A stretch of DNA of 16,498 nucleotides from Thalassiosira profunda (lineage: Eukaryota > Bacillariophyta > Thalassiosirophyceae > Thalassiosirales > Thalassiosiraceae), in assembly GCA_036939355.1 (NCBI GenBank), contig JALLAP010000823.1, forward strand, positions 1 to 16,498. Reading direction: 5' to 3'. Below are positions 1 to 8,460 of this stretch, in pieces. A program made the position numbers and the translations under genes. Every line of letters starts with the position of its first letter. Within the stretch, counting starts at the first letter, position 1. The notes under the pieces were generated by a model. The model saw only the letters and a program-made list of their open reading frames with translations, ran no database searches and had not been told where the DNA came from.

Positions 1-321
1 GTCCCACGCGTGCTCCACGATGCCCTCGTATATTTGCTCCGGCGAGCGCTCGCCATTGAGCGCCCTCCTCCGCAGGTGACTCGTTCTGCCTTCCATCATC
101 ATTTCATCGTTGGCGTTGTCGCATCGCACGGACTGGTAGGGCAGCGCCGTCGTTTCCTGGTGGGCGCCGGCGAGTTTCAGCAGCTCCTCGTCGAAGAGCG
201 TCTGCTGCATACCCTGCAGCTCCGCGAGTGAGAGAGTCCCTCGCCCCGCCACCGAGCCGGACGGGGGGAGGAAGGCGAGGGACGCGAGCGCGATCACCGC
301 GGCGGGCGGCGGTGCGGGCAT
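1..321 (-). CDS. N-terminal part of a secreted or membrane-targeted protein, cut by the left edge
   Basis: Reading leftwards from the ATG at 321, the frame stays open for 107 codons to base 1, so only the N-terminus is visible. The protein starts with a short proline/alanine stretch and a hydrophobic run (residues about 8-20, AVIALASLAFLPP), followed by SGSVAG. This looks like a secretory signal peptide with a small-residue cleavage site near residues 24-26. The mature part begins with an amphipathic segment (LAELQGMQQTLFDEELLKLA, 32-51), then one cysteine (C67), a run of three methionines and a basic RRR patch. I recognise no domain. It is transcribed divergently from the sulfotransferase at 715, with 393 bases between the two ATGs. 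The ATG at 321 is chosen because it places the hydrophobic signal at the N-terminus. The open frame and signal are seen directly; secretion is inferred. Confidence 0.6.
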   Translation of the reverse strand, partial: MPAPPPAAVIALASLAFLPPSGSVAGRGTLSLAELQGMQQTLFDEELLKLAGAHQETTALPYQSVRCDNANDEMMMEGRTSHLRRRALNGERSPEQIYEGIVEHAWD

Positions 322-714
322 GTTGCAGTGCGCGAGCCTTTGGCCTCCGCAATGGCGTTGGCGTGCAGCCCGATCCAAGAGCACCCCGCGCTCAGCTCCC
401 GGGCCCACGCCCCACGCCGTTCAATGATTGAAACATGCACGCGTTTGGTTGCGCTTCGACTTCGAGCGAGTCTTGCTCTTTGCAACCTCGGTGGAAGTTT
501 GCAAGTTCCCCGAGAAAGAAAGCGGCACAGATTTACCTACGTACTTAAGTAGTACCTACCTACATACTCTTGTTGGCTGCTCGCTCTGCAACTGGACTGC
601 CCCTCTCATAGTACCAACTGCCCCTCGCAGCCCCCGGCGCGGCGCGGCGGCTCGAGCGGAGCAAGCGTTGCAATTGGCAGCGTGGGAGCGGCCGGCGACA
701 GTGGCGTCTGCGGC
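322..714. promoter_or_regulatory. Divergent intergenic region
   Basis: This spacer lies between two divergent start codons (ATG at 321 minus, ATG at 715 plus) and must hold both promoters. No TATA box is convincing. The visible landmark is an A/T-rich cluster at 533-568 of overlapping TACCTAC and TACGTAC words around a perfect 10-base palindrome TACTTAAGTA (542-551). Similar TACGTAC words recur in other spacers of this window. Any regulatory role is inferred from position alone. Confidence 0.35.
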
Positions 715-2154
715 ATGATGGCGAGCACAATGCAAATGCAGCAGCGGCGATTGGGGCGCCGCGAGGACGGCGGTGGAGGAGGAGGGTGCACTGCAACGAC
801 AATCCTGAAGCTCTTCTGGCTGCTGGCGTCGGCGCTTTTGGTGGCGTCCATCACGGTGACCCTGCACGTAACGTCCAGTGTCGGTGCGGATGCGGGCGCG
901 TCGCATCGAGAGGAGCAGCTTTCGCAACGACAAGGTGCACGTGCCGAGCGCCGTGCCCAGGAACCAGCTGTCGTCGATACAGCAGGATGGGAAGGCGCCT
1001 GGCGCTGGCCAACACCAGCATCAGATAGGACGGATGATGCAGGCGAGCAAAAGAGCGACAGCGCATCGTCGTCTCCATCGACTGACGAGGAGGTGCTACT
1101 GAAATGGTTGAGAGAACGCAACAATCCCACATCGCCCACCGCCGGCCTTTCTCAATTGCTCTCGGATCCGGTGCACTTTCCTCCGGGAGCGCTCCCCCTC
1201 TCGCAACTGTCCACATTGCAACAATGCTACGCCGACCCGGCAATCTACGGCAAGCACTTGAAGGGCGGCGGGACACAGAGGGTTCCCTACTCAGAGAAGC
1301 ATCAGCTGGCGTATCTGCTCCTTCCCAAAAGCGGGAGCAGTACCGGTAGGTTTATGATGAAGCACGAATTCGACGCGGAAGAGCGGATGATGAGGGTAAA
1401 AGCGCCCACGAACGTCGTCACGTTTGTCAGGGACCCGCTGTCGAGGTTCTTCTCGCAATACGACGAAGCGTACGCCCGAACCGCTCCCTGGCAAAAGACC
1501 CAGAACCCCTACTATCGAAACCCCGACAAACCGGAGGCGGATGCGGAGCATCCGTTCCCCTACCTGCACGAGAATTTGCACTCCTATCACGACTACGAGG
1601 ATGTTTGGTGCCCGCCCTCCACCCGCAACAAACGCGGCGACTGCATCTACCGACCCACGCAGGAGAATGGCACTTTGGCCTCCCGCCTCGAGCGCTTCGC
1701 GATGGACTACGACGGCCGCTCGCCCTTTGACATTCACCTCACTCTGCAGGTGGGGTTGCTGTCGGACGCCAAAGACGGGCGATCCATCCACATCACGGAA
1801 CTGTACAACACGACCGACTCGGAAGGGAGCTGGAGCGCCATTGCCAAGCGGTATCTGGGAGAGGCGGCGGTGCTGGAGAAGGCGAAGGAGAACAAGCGGA
1901 GCGACACGAAGGAGAGCGGGGGCGTGATCCAGGGACGGTCGTTCCCGCGGAGGTTCGACAAAAGCTTGGTCGGCCCGAAGACGGAGCGGCGGATCTGCGA
2001 GCTGGCGTTGCTGGATTATTGCTGCTTGAACTTTCCGTTGCCGAGCGTTTGCAGTGGCGGAGGAGAGGATGACAAAGCCCTCTTGTGCAAGATGGATTAC
2101 AAGAACGAAAGGATACGCATTCAGCCAGGGACATTCCCCGAGAGGGCAAAATGA
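715..2154 (+). CDS. Type II membrane sulfotransferase (Golgi-type)
   Basis: Predicted 479-residue sulfotransferase, moving sulfate from PAPS to an acceptor in the Golgi lumen, probably a glycan. The frame opens upstream at a GTG; the first ATG is 715, with another directly after it at 718. A short basic cytosolic tail (RRLGRRE) precedes a glycine run and one hydrophobic segment at residues 30-52 (ILKLFWLLASALLVASITVT), a type II signal anchor. A charged stem follows to about residue 130. The 5'-phosphosulfate loop is visible as LLLPKSGSSTGRFMM (201-215) and the 3'-phosphate site as VVTFVRDPLSRFFSQY (234-249), with Arg239 and Ser243 in the expected places. This RDP..R..S pattern matches the Sulfotransfer_2/heparan-sulfate-type group more than cytosolic enzymes. 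NGT and NTT sequons and a C-terminal cysteine cluster (CCLNFPLPSVC) fit a luminal domain. The acceptor cannot be told. Confidence 0.8.
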   Translation: MMASTMQMQQRRLGRREDGGGGGGCTATTILKLFWLLASALLVASITVTLHVTSSVGADAGASHREEQLSQRQGARAERRAQEPAVVDTAGWEGAWRWPTPASDRTDDAGEQKSDSASSSPSTDEEVLLKWLRERNNPTSPTAGLSQLLSDPVHFPPGALPLSQLSTLQQCYADPAIYGKHLKGGGTQRVPYSEKHQLAYLLLPKSGSSTGRFMMKHEFDAEERMMRVKAPTNVVTFVRDPLSRFFSQYDEAYARTAPWQKTQNPYYRNPDKPEADAEHPFPYLHENLHSYHDYEDVWCPPSTRNKRGDCIYRPTQENGTLASRLERFAMDYDGRSPFDIHLTLQVGLLSDAKDGRSIHITELYNTTDSEGSWSAIAKRYLGEAAVLEKAKENKRSDTKESGGVIQGRSFPRRFDKSLVGPKTERRICELALLDYCCLNFPLPSVCSGGGEDDKALLCKMDYKNERIRIQPGTFPERAK

Positions 2155-2398
2155 AGTGAGGCTCTGACGTTAACTCCTCTACATGCCTCTAAAGATGACT
2201 TTCGCTGTCCAACTAATACACAAAAGCTGCACCCCCTTCGCAACACTTTGACTTCGCGCAACAAAGTCTAGCCACAAAGCCACCCAGAATGCACTTTGTC
2301 AACTCAACCATTTCGTCGTGTTTCACCAGTACTTTCAAGTAAATTGGTGCATTCCTCGTCCACTCCATTCCTAACACATCCTCTCCTCCTCGCCCCAC
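2155..2398. other. Convergent 3' intergenic region
   Basis: Short spacer between the stop codons of the plus-strand sulfotransferase and the minus-strand SET gene. It should hold both 3' UTRs and poly(A) sites. I see no repeat, hairpin or gene in it. Confidence 0.4.
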
Positions 2399-3829
2399 TC
2401 ATGCGTACTCCATTTGTCCCACGCCTGCCGCCGCCAGATTCGACTGCACCTTCATGAACGTCTCCTTCACGAACTCGTTGTGCCGCAAGATCAGCGGCAA
2501 CCGCGGGTGTTCGTTCATGTCCTTCCCGTAACTCTTTCGTTCCAACGCCTCGAGCGACTCCAAAAACGTGTCCACGTGTCGCTTGATTTCCGTCAGCGTC
2601 TCGTACCGGAACTGCTCGGCGATCATCGCCTTGGTATTCTCGTCGCCGTTCATGTGCGCGTCGTAGAAGGCCTGCTTGTACCCGTCGTTCTCCGGGGAGG
2701 ATTTGAGCTTGTCCAGCACCTTGGCGTACAACACCACGTCCATCACCTCCTGGCTGATGTCCCCGGTGTCGTGGTAAAAGAGCATCTTGCTGAAATCCAT
2801 CCCCATGTTGACGTTCTCTGGCGTTTTGGGGATGTCCATCATTTTGCAAAAGGTGGCCGGAGACGATTCGTCCAGGAACCCGTATCTAGCGAACAGGAAC
2901 GAGGGATTGGTGGGGCATCCGTAGCTGATTCTCAGCGGGGAATTGGCCGGCACGTCGCGCGTCGTGTACACCATCGCGTTGCCTCCTTCGTCAAAGTACA
3001 CCTCAATCTCCGTCTCCGTGCCGTGATTGAAATAGTCTCCCAGGGGCGTGATGGTGACGTCGCTCCCCTGCCCGTCCTTGTCGGCATACGCGCGGGTGTA
3101 CACGGCGTTGAACGCCCACTTCAATACCTCCTGGTTGTTCTTGACGTAATCCGAGACGATGTCCACCTTGCCCAGGACCTGGCGGAAGTTGTCGAACTTG
3201 ACCCGCTCCAATCGCGACAGAGAAAAGACGAGGGGCGGGAGGCACTCGTAGCAAAAGTCGGTCATGGAAACGGAGTTGAAGTACAGCCGGGGGAGGCTGT
3301 CGATCCAGGGGAAGTAGGGCGAGTTCTCTCCCGCCTCGTATTCCGCGAGGAGCTTGACGAAGAGCATGAAATCCGCCACGCTGTTCTGCCCGCCGATCTT
3401 GTTGAGCTGGTCCACCGCCGCTTGCACGCCACCGTTGCTGACCGCATTCAATTCCTGCGCCACCCGGCTGCTCGACAGGCACATCTCCGCCGGGATGTAC
3501 ATGATGGTGGTGCCGGTGGGGATGTCGACGGTGGTGATGTACTGCCAATCCGTGCCATCTTCCGAGTAAAGTTCGAGGCCCTCCACCTTTTGCACGCCCG
3601 ACTGTTCGGACCAGGGCTCGAGGGGCTGGAGGTTGCGCGGGTCAAATTCGGACGTTGCAATCACCCCGAGGGAGGTGGTGGAGGAACAACTGAAACTGCC
3701 GGGCACACCGACTGGTCTGGTCGACGCGCACGTCGAGCGGCCGGGGTAGGCCGCCGGGGCGAAGGCGCCGGCCGACGCCGCGAGGAGGGCCACCGAGGCC
3801 GCCGCGGCTGCTGGGTAGATTCCCGTCAT
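2399..3829 (-). CDS. Plastid-targeted SET-domain protein lysine methyltransferase (Rubisco LSMT/SETD-like)
   Basis: Predicted 476-residue lysine methyltransferase using S-adenosylmethionine. The open frame extends upstream to 3988, but the methionine coded at 3829 is chosen because it puts a signal peptide first (MTGIYPAAAAASVALLAAS). This ends in AGAFAP (20-25), an ASAFAP-type motif with cleavage before Phe23, followed by a Ser/Thr/Arg-rich transit peptide. That bipartite signal directs proteins into complex plastids. The SET domain spans about 87-322: a split N-terminal part (GLELYSEDG..., IPAEMCLSS), then PLGDYFNH (262-269) with the conserved Asn-His, then ISYG (301-304) and N-x6-RYGF, with Tyr316 at the catalytic tyrosine position. 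The C-terminal 150 residues match the helical substrate-binding region of the LSMT family. Rubisco large subunit and plastid aldolase are known substrates of this family; the substrate here is unknown. The gene shows no intron. Confidence 0.82.
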   Translation of the reverse strand: MTGIYPAAAAASVALLAASAGAFAPAAYPGRSTCASTRPVGVPGSFSCSSTTSLGVIATSEFDPRNLQPLEPWSEQSGVQKVEGLELYSEDGTDWQYITTVDIPTGTTIMYIPAEMCLSSSRVAQELNAVSNGGVQAAVDQLNKIGGQNSVADFMLFVKLLAEYEAGENSPYFPWIDSLPRLYFNSVSMTDFCYECLPPLVFSLSRLERVKFDNFRQVLGKVDIVSDYVKNNQEVLKWAFNAVYTRAYADKDGQGSDVTITPLGDYFNHGTETEIEVYFDEGGNAMVYTTRDVPANSPLRISYGCPTNPSFLFARYGFLDESSPATFCKMMDIPKTPENVNMGMDFSKMLFYHDTGDISQEVMDVVLYAKVLDKLKSSPENDGYKQAFYDAHMNGDENTKAMIAEQFRYETLTEIKRHVDTFLESLEALERKSYGKDMNEHPRLPLILRHNEFVKETFMKVQSNLAAAGVGQMEYA

Positions 3830-4315
3830 GATGGGTGTGCGGCCGAACGAGCGGATTATGATGGCAACGGTGCAAGGGGGGCGGGAGGAAGGGGAAGTAT
3901 CTACCATAGAACCACTTTTTCCTTCCTCCTTCCCCTCTTCTACCACGCACGTACGATACTGATTCCTACGCCGGTTTCTACTTGACACTCGTGACTGCCT
4001 AGCCTCCGGTCAATCACGCGTCAACTGGGGGTCGGTTTCCCTACCTCCCTCCCTTCCTTTGGGGAGAAAAGACACCGTCTCAATCTGAAGCCTCCACAAA
4101 ATTGGCGCACTGAAAATTTGGCTCTCGCGCACTTGCAAAGTTGCCCGCTCGTATGCCCGGCCAGCAAGTCTGGCCTTGGAAGGCAAAATTTGTGGCGGTC
4201 TTTGATGTAACGCGGAGTTGAGACCCGCCAAGCGAGGAGAGGGGTGTCGTAGATGTCTGCTTAGCTCACTATCGACTCATAAATTCAGCCGCACCCCTTC
4301 GGCGACATACACATC
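3830..4315. promoter_or_regulatory. Divergent intergenic region with small inverted repeat
   Basis: Spacer between the divergent SET gene (ATG at 3829) and CAP gene (ATG at 4316). A perfect 6-base inverted repeat with a 5-base loop, GGCCAG-CAAGT-CTGGCC, lies at 4159-4175. An A/T-rich word CATAAATTC starts at 4279, about 35 bases before the CAP start codon, and could act as a weak TATA-like or initiator element. Both roles are guesses from position. Confidence 0.3.
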
Positions 4316-6380
4316 ATGAGGCGTTTACTCTGCCTCGCCGTAGCGGCGGTGCAGTTGACGAGCAGATGCGTCGCGGGCGTCGATGGCGAAGCTGAAACCT
4401 ATCTGAGAGGACCCCAGTCTCCAACAGACGACGTCCATCGACTGGCCGTCGATACACAGACGCTTCTGAGCGACTACGCCTTCACGAAGTCCCTGCGCGA
4501 TGCGCTGCAAATGCCGCGGCGCCTCTCGGCGAACACTTGCCTCCCGTACGGAGCGTCCTGCGTCGATCACACGTCCGACTGCTGCCAGGGCGGGTGCAAC
4601 TCCAAGAAGAAGTGCTACTCCCAGCCCAACGGCGGCATGTGCTTCAATTACGGCAAGGAAGACCGCTTCTGCAGCTCGAACAGATGCGGGAGCAACGGTC
4701 GGTGCCGGCCCATCCAGAAGGGAGAATCGTGCGCGGTGGGCGACGGGTATTGCCGCAATGGTTTGACTTGCAGTGCGAACAAAGTGTGCGTTCCTGGCAG
4801 CAGTCAGGCGGCGCAGCCAAAGCCCACGTGGAAGCCCACCCGGCGCCCAACAAAGCCAACGCCCGCTGCAACGACGTCCGATGACGGCGAAGAGCTCAAT
4901 CACAACTGTCAGCCGGCCGGCGGTATTTGCTTCAACAAGGGAAAAAGCGACCCATGGTGCTGTTCGGGCAGCTGCGGGTCGAACGGGAAATGCCGCGCAG
5001 GGCAGAGTAGTCCTGCAGGTGAGACTGCGACGCCCAAGCCGACGCCCAAGCCATCGAGGAAACCAACTCCCAAACCAATCCCAAATCCGACGCCTAAGCC
5101 ATCGAAGAAACCAACCAGACGTCCAATAGGCGCGGCGCCATCGAGCTACTGCCAACCGGCCGNCGCCTAAGCCATCGAAGAAACCAACCAGACGTCCAAT
5201 AGGCGCGGCGCCATCGAGCTACTGCCAACCGGCCGGTGGCATTTGCTTCAACAAGGGAAAATCCGACCCATGGTGCTGTTCGGGCGGTTGCGGGTCGAAT
5301 GGACAATGCCGAGTGCAAAGCAGTACGAGTACTTACTCAGCCCAGACGCCCAAGCCTTCGAGACGGCCAACGCCCAAACCTACGAGGCGTCCAGTAGGGC
5401 AGACCAAGCAGCCCACCAGCAAGCCGACGAACATTTCATTGTCCAAATTGGCCAATTCTCGCTTTGCCAGTGGAGGGGTGTGCGCCAACCCCAACAAGAT
5501 CCAAATCACCATCGAAATCAAGACGGACATTTACCCCGGCGATATGGGCTGGTCGGTAAAGACTCATCCCAACAATGTCAACGTGTTCAGCGTTCCGCAA
5601 GGCACGTACACTCAGCCGAACGCAACCGACAAGGTTGAGATCTGCGTGAATCCTGGGAAGTACAACTTCACTGTCACGGATCAGTACGGCGACGGAGTAT
5701 GCTGCCAGCACGGCGACGGATTCGTCAAGGTGCATTTGGACAACAGGGAGGTGATGTACGTCAAATCTTACGGCAAGACCTTGACCGAGATCCTCAACGT
5801 GGGGTACGATCCCAATCCCGAAATGAGCGTGAGGGAGAAGCTGTATCTCGAGGCGCACAACAAGCGGCGAATGGAGTGGTACGAGGAGCACGGAGTCAGC
5901 TACGTTCCGTTGGTGTACTCGCCGACTCTGGCGACGCAATCAAAGGCGTGGGCCGAGGAGTTGTTGGTCAATTGCAGCAGCGCCGGAATCGAGCACGAGC
6001 CCGATGTCGCGGACGGAGAGAACTTGGCCAAGAACACCGGCATTATGCTTCCGGACGGCACTGGCTGGGGACAGCTCTACGATCCCGACAAGATCGTGGG
6101 CCGCTGGGTCGAATGGGAGATCGGGTTGCTCTACCCCGCCAACGCTCACTTGACGCAAGCCCTGTGGAGGGCCGCCAAGTACATGGGTTGCGGAGAATCG
6201 GTGAAACAGTTCGGCGACAACCCCAATTCGTATTGCCGGGTGCAAGTGTGCCGGTATGCCCGAGCCGGAAATTGCGAGATGGCCAGATTTGAAGCGACGA
6301 CCGGCGAGAACTGGCTGCCACCGATGTTGGCAGACACATCTCGGTGCGGTCCCAACTGCCCGGACGAGGGCTGTTATTGA
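4316..6380 (+). CDS. Secreted multi-knottin, proline-linker, CAP-domain (SCP/PR-1) protein, split by an assembly artefact
   Basis: One gene that appears as two open frames (4316-5170 and to 6380) because a 72-base segment is present twice around the N at 5163. Removing one copy and the N (73 bases) joins the frames exactly and gives 663 residues. Order, in joined numbering: signal peptide (1-20); cysteine module C75-x6-C-x6-CC-x3-C-x5-C100, a cystine-knot spacing; a related 4-Cys module (102-130); another 4-Cys module (139-158); KPTRRPTKPTP linker; knottin-like module 198-226; PTPKPSRKPTPKP linker; near-identical module 279-307; linker; a GDGVCC module (about 365-470); CAP domain (about 480-630). 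The CAP part shows HNKRR (490-494), GENLA, HLTQALWR and CRVQVCRYARAGNC. The usual cavity tetrad can be placed as His536, Glu544, Glu575 (or 577) and His587. CAP proteins are secreted, often sterol- or lipid-binding; the linkers suggest a cell-wall or matrix role (inference). Confidence 0.85.
5091..5235. repeat. 72-base exact duplication flanking a one-N scaffold join
   Basis: Bases 5091-5162 and 5164-5235 are identical and separated by a single N at 5163. The end of one contig is repeated at the start of the next, so the two probably overlap and were placed side by side without merging. The 73-base excess shifts the frame by one and creates a false stop (TAA at 5168-5170) in the CAP gene. The segment codes for a proline-rich linker and the start of a cysteine module, both repetitive, which explains the assembly trouble. 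Confidence 0.9.
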
Positions 6381-7865
6381 TCGATATGGTGGTCAGCTGA
6401 AACAATCATCAGCATAGAAGAAATATATGTTATAAAGAATGAATGTCAATGCACCAGTGCAATCGGCAGGGATGGGCCCGACCCTCTCGAGACCCATCCG
6501 CATTGACACCTTCCCAAGGGTCTCGATCTTTATCTACGTACGTAGATCTGAGGTAGGAGGTACCATACTTGCCCTTCGGCGATCCCGCCAAATCATCTCT
6601 GGACCGTGACTCGGTTTTTTGAACCGTGACTGGCCAGCCAAAGCACGGGGAAGCAAGGGGTTCTGGACGGCCATGAGACCGCCGCCGATTTGGCCGACAC
6701 CAATGGTCCTCCCCGACGCGGCTGCCCCAGGCGAGCTCGGAATGGCCACTGGTGTCGCCTGTTGTGCGGCCCTTCGTAAAATAATCGGCTCTCAATGATC
6801 TGAGCGCCAGGAGATGATGTAGGGCGGCCTCGTCCGCGTCGGGGGTTGCAAATCGCCCTCCAACGCTCCGACGACCGCCCTCCGCGCCCCCCGCCACTCC
6901 TACTTGGTCGGCCGAGGCGGCGGCAGCAGCGGGCCCTTCAGTTTCGAGCGCAACCGCCTCTATTCTTGCCCCTCGTGGCGGGGGTGGCCTGGACGCCTCG
7001 CCCCGCATCTGGCGTCGGCGGGGACTCGTTCTTGCGCCTGGTGCTGTTCCAGTGCCACAATTCATCGGGCTGGTGCATTGGGAGGGGGCGGGGGGCGTTC
7101 GGGGGGCCGGGGAGGTGCTGAAGACGCGCCAGAGGGCCGACATGATCGGGGTGATTTTACAAGGTTTGGGGGGTGATGAGTTTTGGACCGAAAGCGGCCC
7201 ATGTGGCGGATTGGAGTGGTGCCGACAGTGCTCCATTCTCACCAGGAGTAGCATTGGTGTGTAGGGATGGGCGGGGGGCACCAAAGGAGGTGCAGGGATC
7301 GGTCTGGACGATGCAGGAGGGGGCGAGGTGGCTTTTGAGAGGCGTGAAAATACCGAGTTGGAGGGGAGGGAGTGGGATCCGGGCCGAATTACCAGATGCT
7401 GAGCCAGTGCACGACTCTTTGGGGTGGGTACTGTCATCTGTTGGCCTGGGGTCGGCCAATTTCTCTGGATTTGTGCGATTCGGTGGAGCTCGTGGAGAGT
7501 GCTCGATCGAGGGGAGCTCCCGGTGGGTCGTGGCCGTCGATGGTGTGGAGCGGCCAGTCGTTTCTGAACAACCAGCCTGATGAGAACTCTTCTTGACCAA
7601 GTAGAGAAAGGGTTGGGCGTGTCAACTGGCCGGGGAGAAGAGCAGAGGGGCAACGAATCGAGCCGGCCACCGGGAAAGCGGCCGAGGGCGCTGAAACGGG
7701 GGTGCCGGTTTGAGGGACCGTGGGGAGGATTCGATGCATTTCGGGGGAAGCGCCGGCACACGACTCCTCTTGGATAACGAACCGAGCGATGTGTGGCCAT
7801 GGCACGGCCCAGAAAGGCGACAACATCGATTGACACAGCAATACGCTCGCCGAGGAGGTGGATCG
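6381..7865. other. Repeat-associated spacer, no gene supported
   Basis: Long GC-rich stretch between the CAP gene and repeat copy A. Just after the CAP stop come short A/T-rich words (ATATATGTTATAAAG, 6423-6437) that may belong to its 3' UTR. A 9-base inverted repeat TCGAGACCC/GGGTCTCGA (6487-6495 and 6518-6526) is followed by a perfect 16-base palindrome ATCTACGTACGTAGAT (6532-6547). From about 7050 to 7580 the plus strand is strongly G-rich. Many short frames are open on both strands, but none shows a known domain, a good start or composition like the neighbouring genes. Confidence 0.4.
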
Positions 7866-8142
7866 AGGCTCCAAAAAAGGCGAAATCGTCGTCCTTTGGC
7901 CTACAAAGCCCGATTTGCACCGGAATTTTGCCACTGCCTTCCCGAATGAGACCAATGCAATGATGTTTGAGCATCGGAGCGAGCGCTAAGGCATAATAGG
8001 ACTGCACATACTCGATTTTCCTTTTTACCATACAACCACTACCTAGATGGAAGTGCAGTCCCACACAGAATACTGGCGCCTCCAGAGCCAATCCCGACCC
8101 CCAGCCGCCCCACACTACCCCAGGAGGGTACGCTGGGTGCAT
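6430..8142 (-). other. Long open frame in repeat region, coding status doubtful
   Basis: On the minus strand one frame is open from 8226 (TTG) to 6430; the first ATG is at 8142, giving 570 residues. The product is rich in Pro, Ser and Arg with no recognisable domain or signal. Its first third overlaps repeat copy A. In copy B, about 90% identical, the same frame has a stop (TAG, plus-strand 10924-10926). Differences between the copies show no clear codon periodicity: by hand I count 14, 8 and 8 in the three phases. I therefore lean towards a chance or relic frame in GC-rich DNA, though its length is unusual. A decayed transposon gene is possible. Confidence 0.2.
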
Positions 8143-8460
8143 TGTTGGCCCCGCCGCTCGTCGGATTGCTCGTCTGATGGAGCACTTCGTCTCTGCGGAG
8201 GGGCTTTTTACGAGCTGTGCGACCAAGACCGAAAAACAAGTGACACCACCGCGGTCGTTGGGTGCCGTTGTCTACACCGAGTCGCGGATGGCCCCTGGTG
8301 TCATCTGATTCCGCCGTAGGGCTCCACGCGAGCCGTCTCAACATCCGGTAATTGAGTCCGCGACAGAATCGGGTGTGTGTCGCGCACTCGCGCGCGTGTC
8401 ACACGGAGGTGTTTCGCAGGGATCGCCGAAGGGTAATACTCTCTGCGCCAACCCAGGCCC
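7866..8460 (+). repeat. Dispersed repeat, copy A
   Basis: This segment matches 10788-11385 in the same orientation. From about 7867 to 8185 the two align without gaps at a constant offset of 2928 bases, with about 30 mismatches in some 315 positions by hand count. After that, both run on with indels through shared words such as GACACCACCGCGG/GACACGACCGCGG, ATCCGGTAA and ATCGGGTGTGTGTC/TTCGGGTGTGTGTC, fading near 8460. No terminal repeats, target duplication or transposase are visible, so the class is unknown; a non-autonomous transposon or retrotransposon fragment fits. It sits upstream of the second sulfotransferase. Strand is arbitrary. Confidence 0.75.

Noticed and set aside
682..714. An 11-codon N-terminal extension of the first sulfotransferase
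   Set aside because: It begins with GTG, which is not a normal start in a eukaryotic nuclear gene; the first ATG is 715.
2414..3985. A 523-codon open frame on the plus strand opposite the SET gene
   Set aside because: It is the antisense shadow of a GC-rich gene. Its product is Val/Arg/His-rich with no domain, while the minus strand gives a clear SET protein with signal peptide.
4325..5155. A 276-codon open frame on the minus strand opposite the CAP gene
   Set aside because: Shadow of the cysteine and proline repeats on the plus strand; it has no independent support.
6769..6790. ADYFTKG on the minus strand, resembling the ADYFTK end of Copia-type RNase H
   Set aside because: Seven residues only; the usual upstream RNase H motifs and the downstream His pair are absent. 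A decayed retrotransposon stays possible but unsupported.
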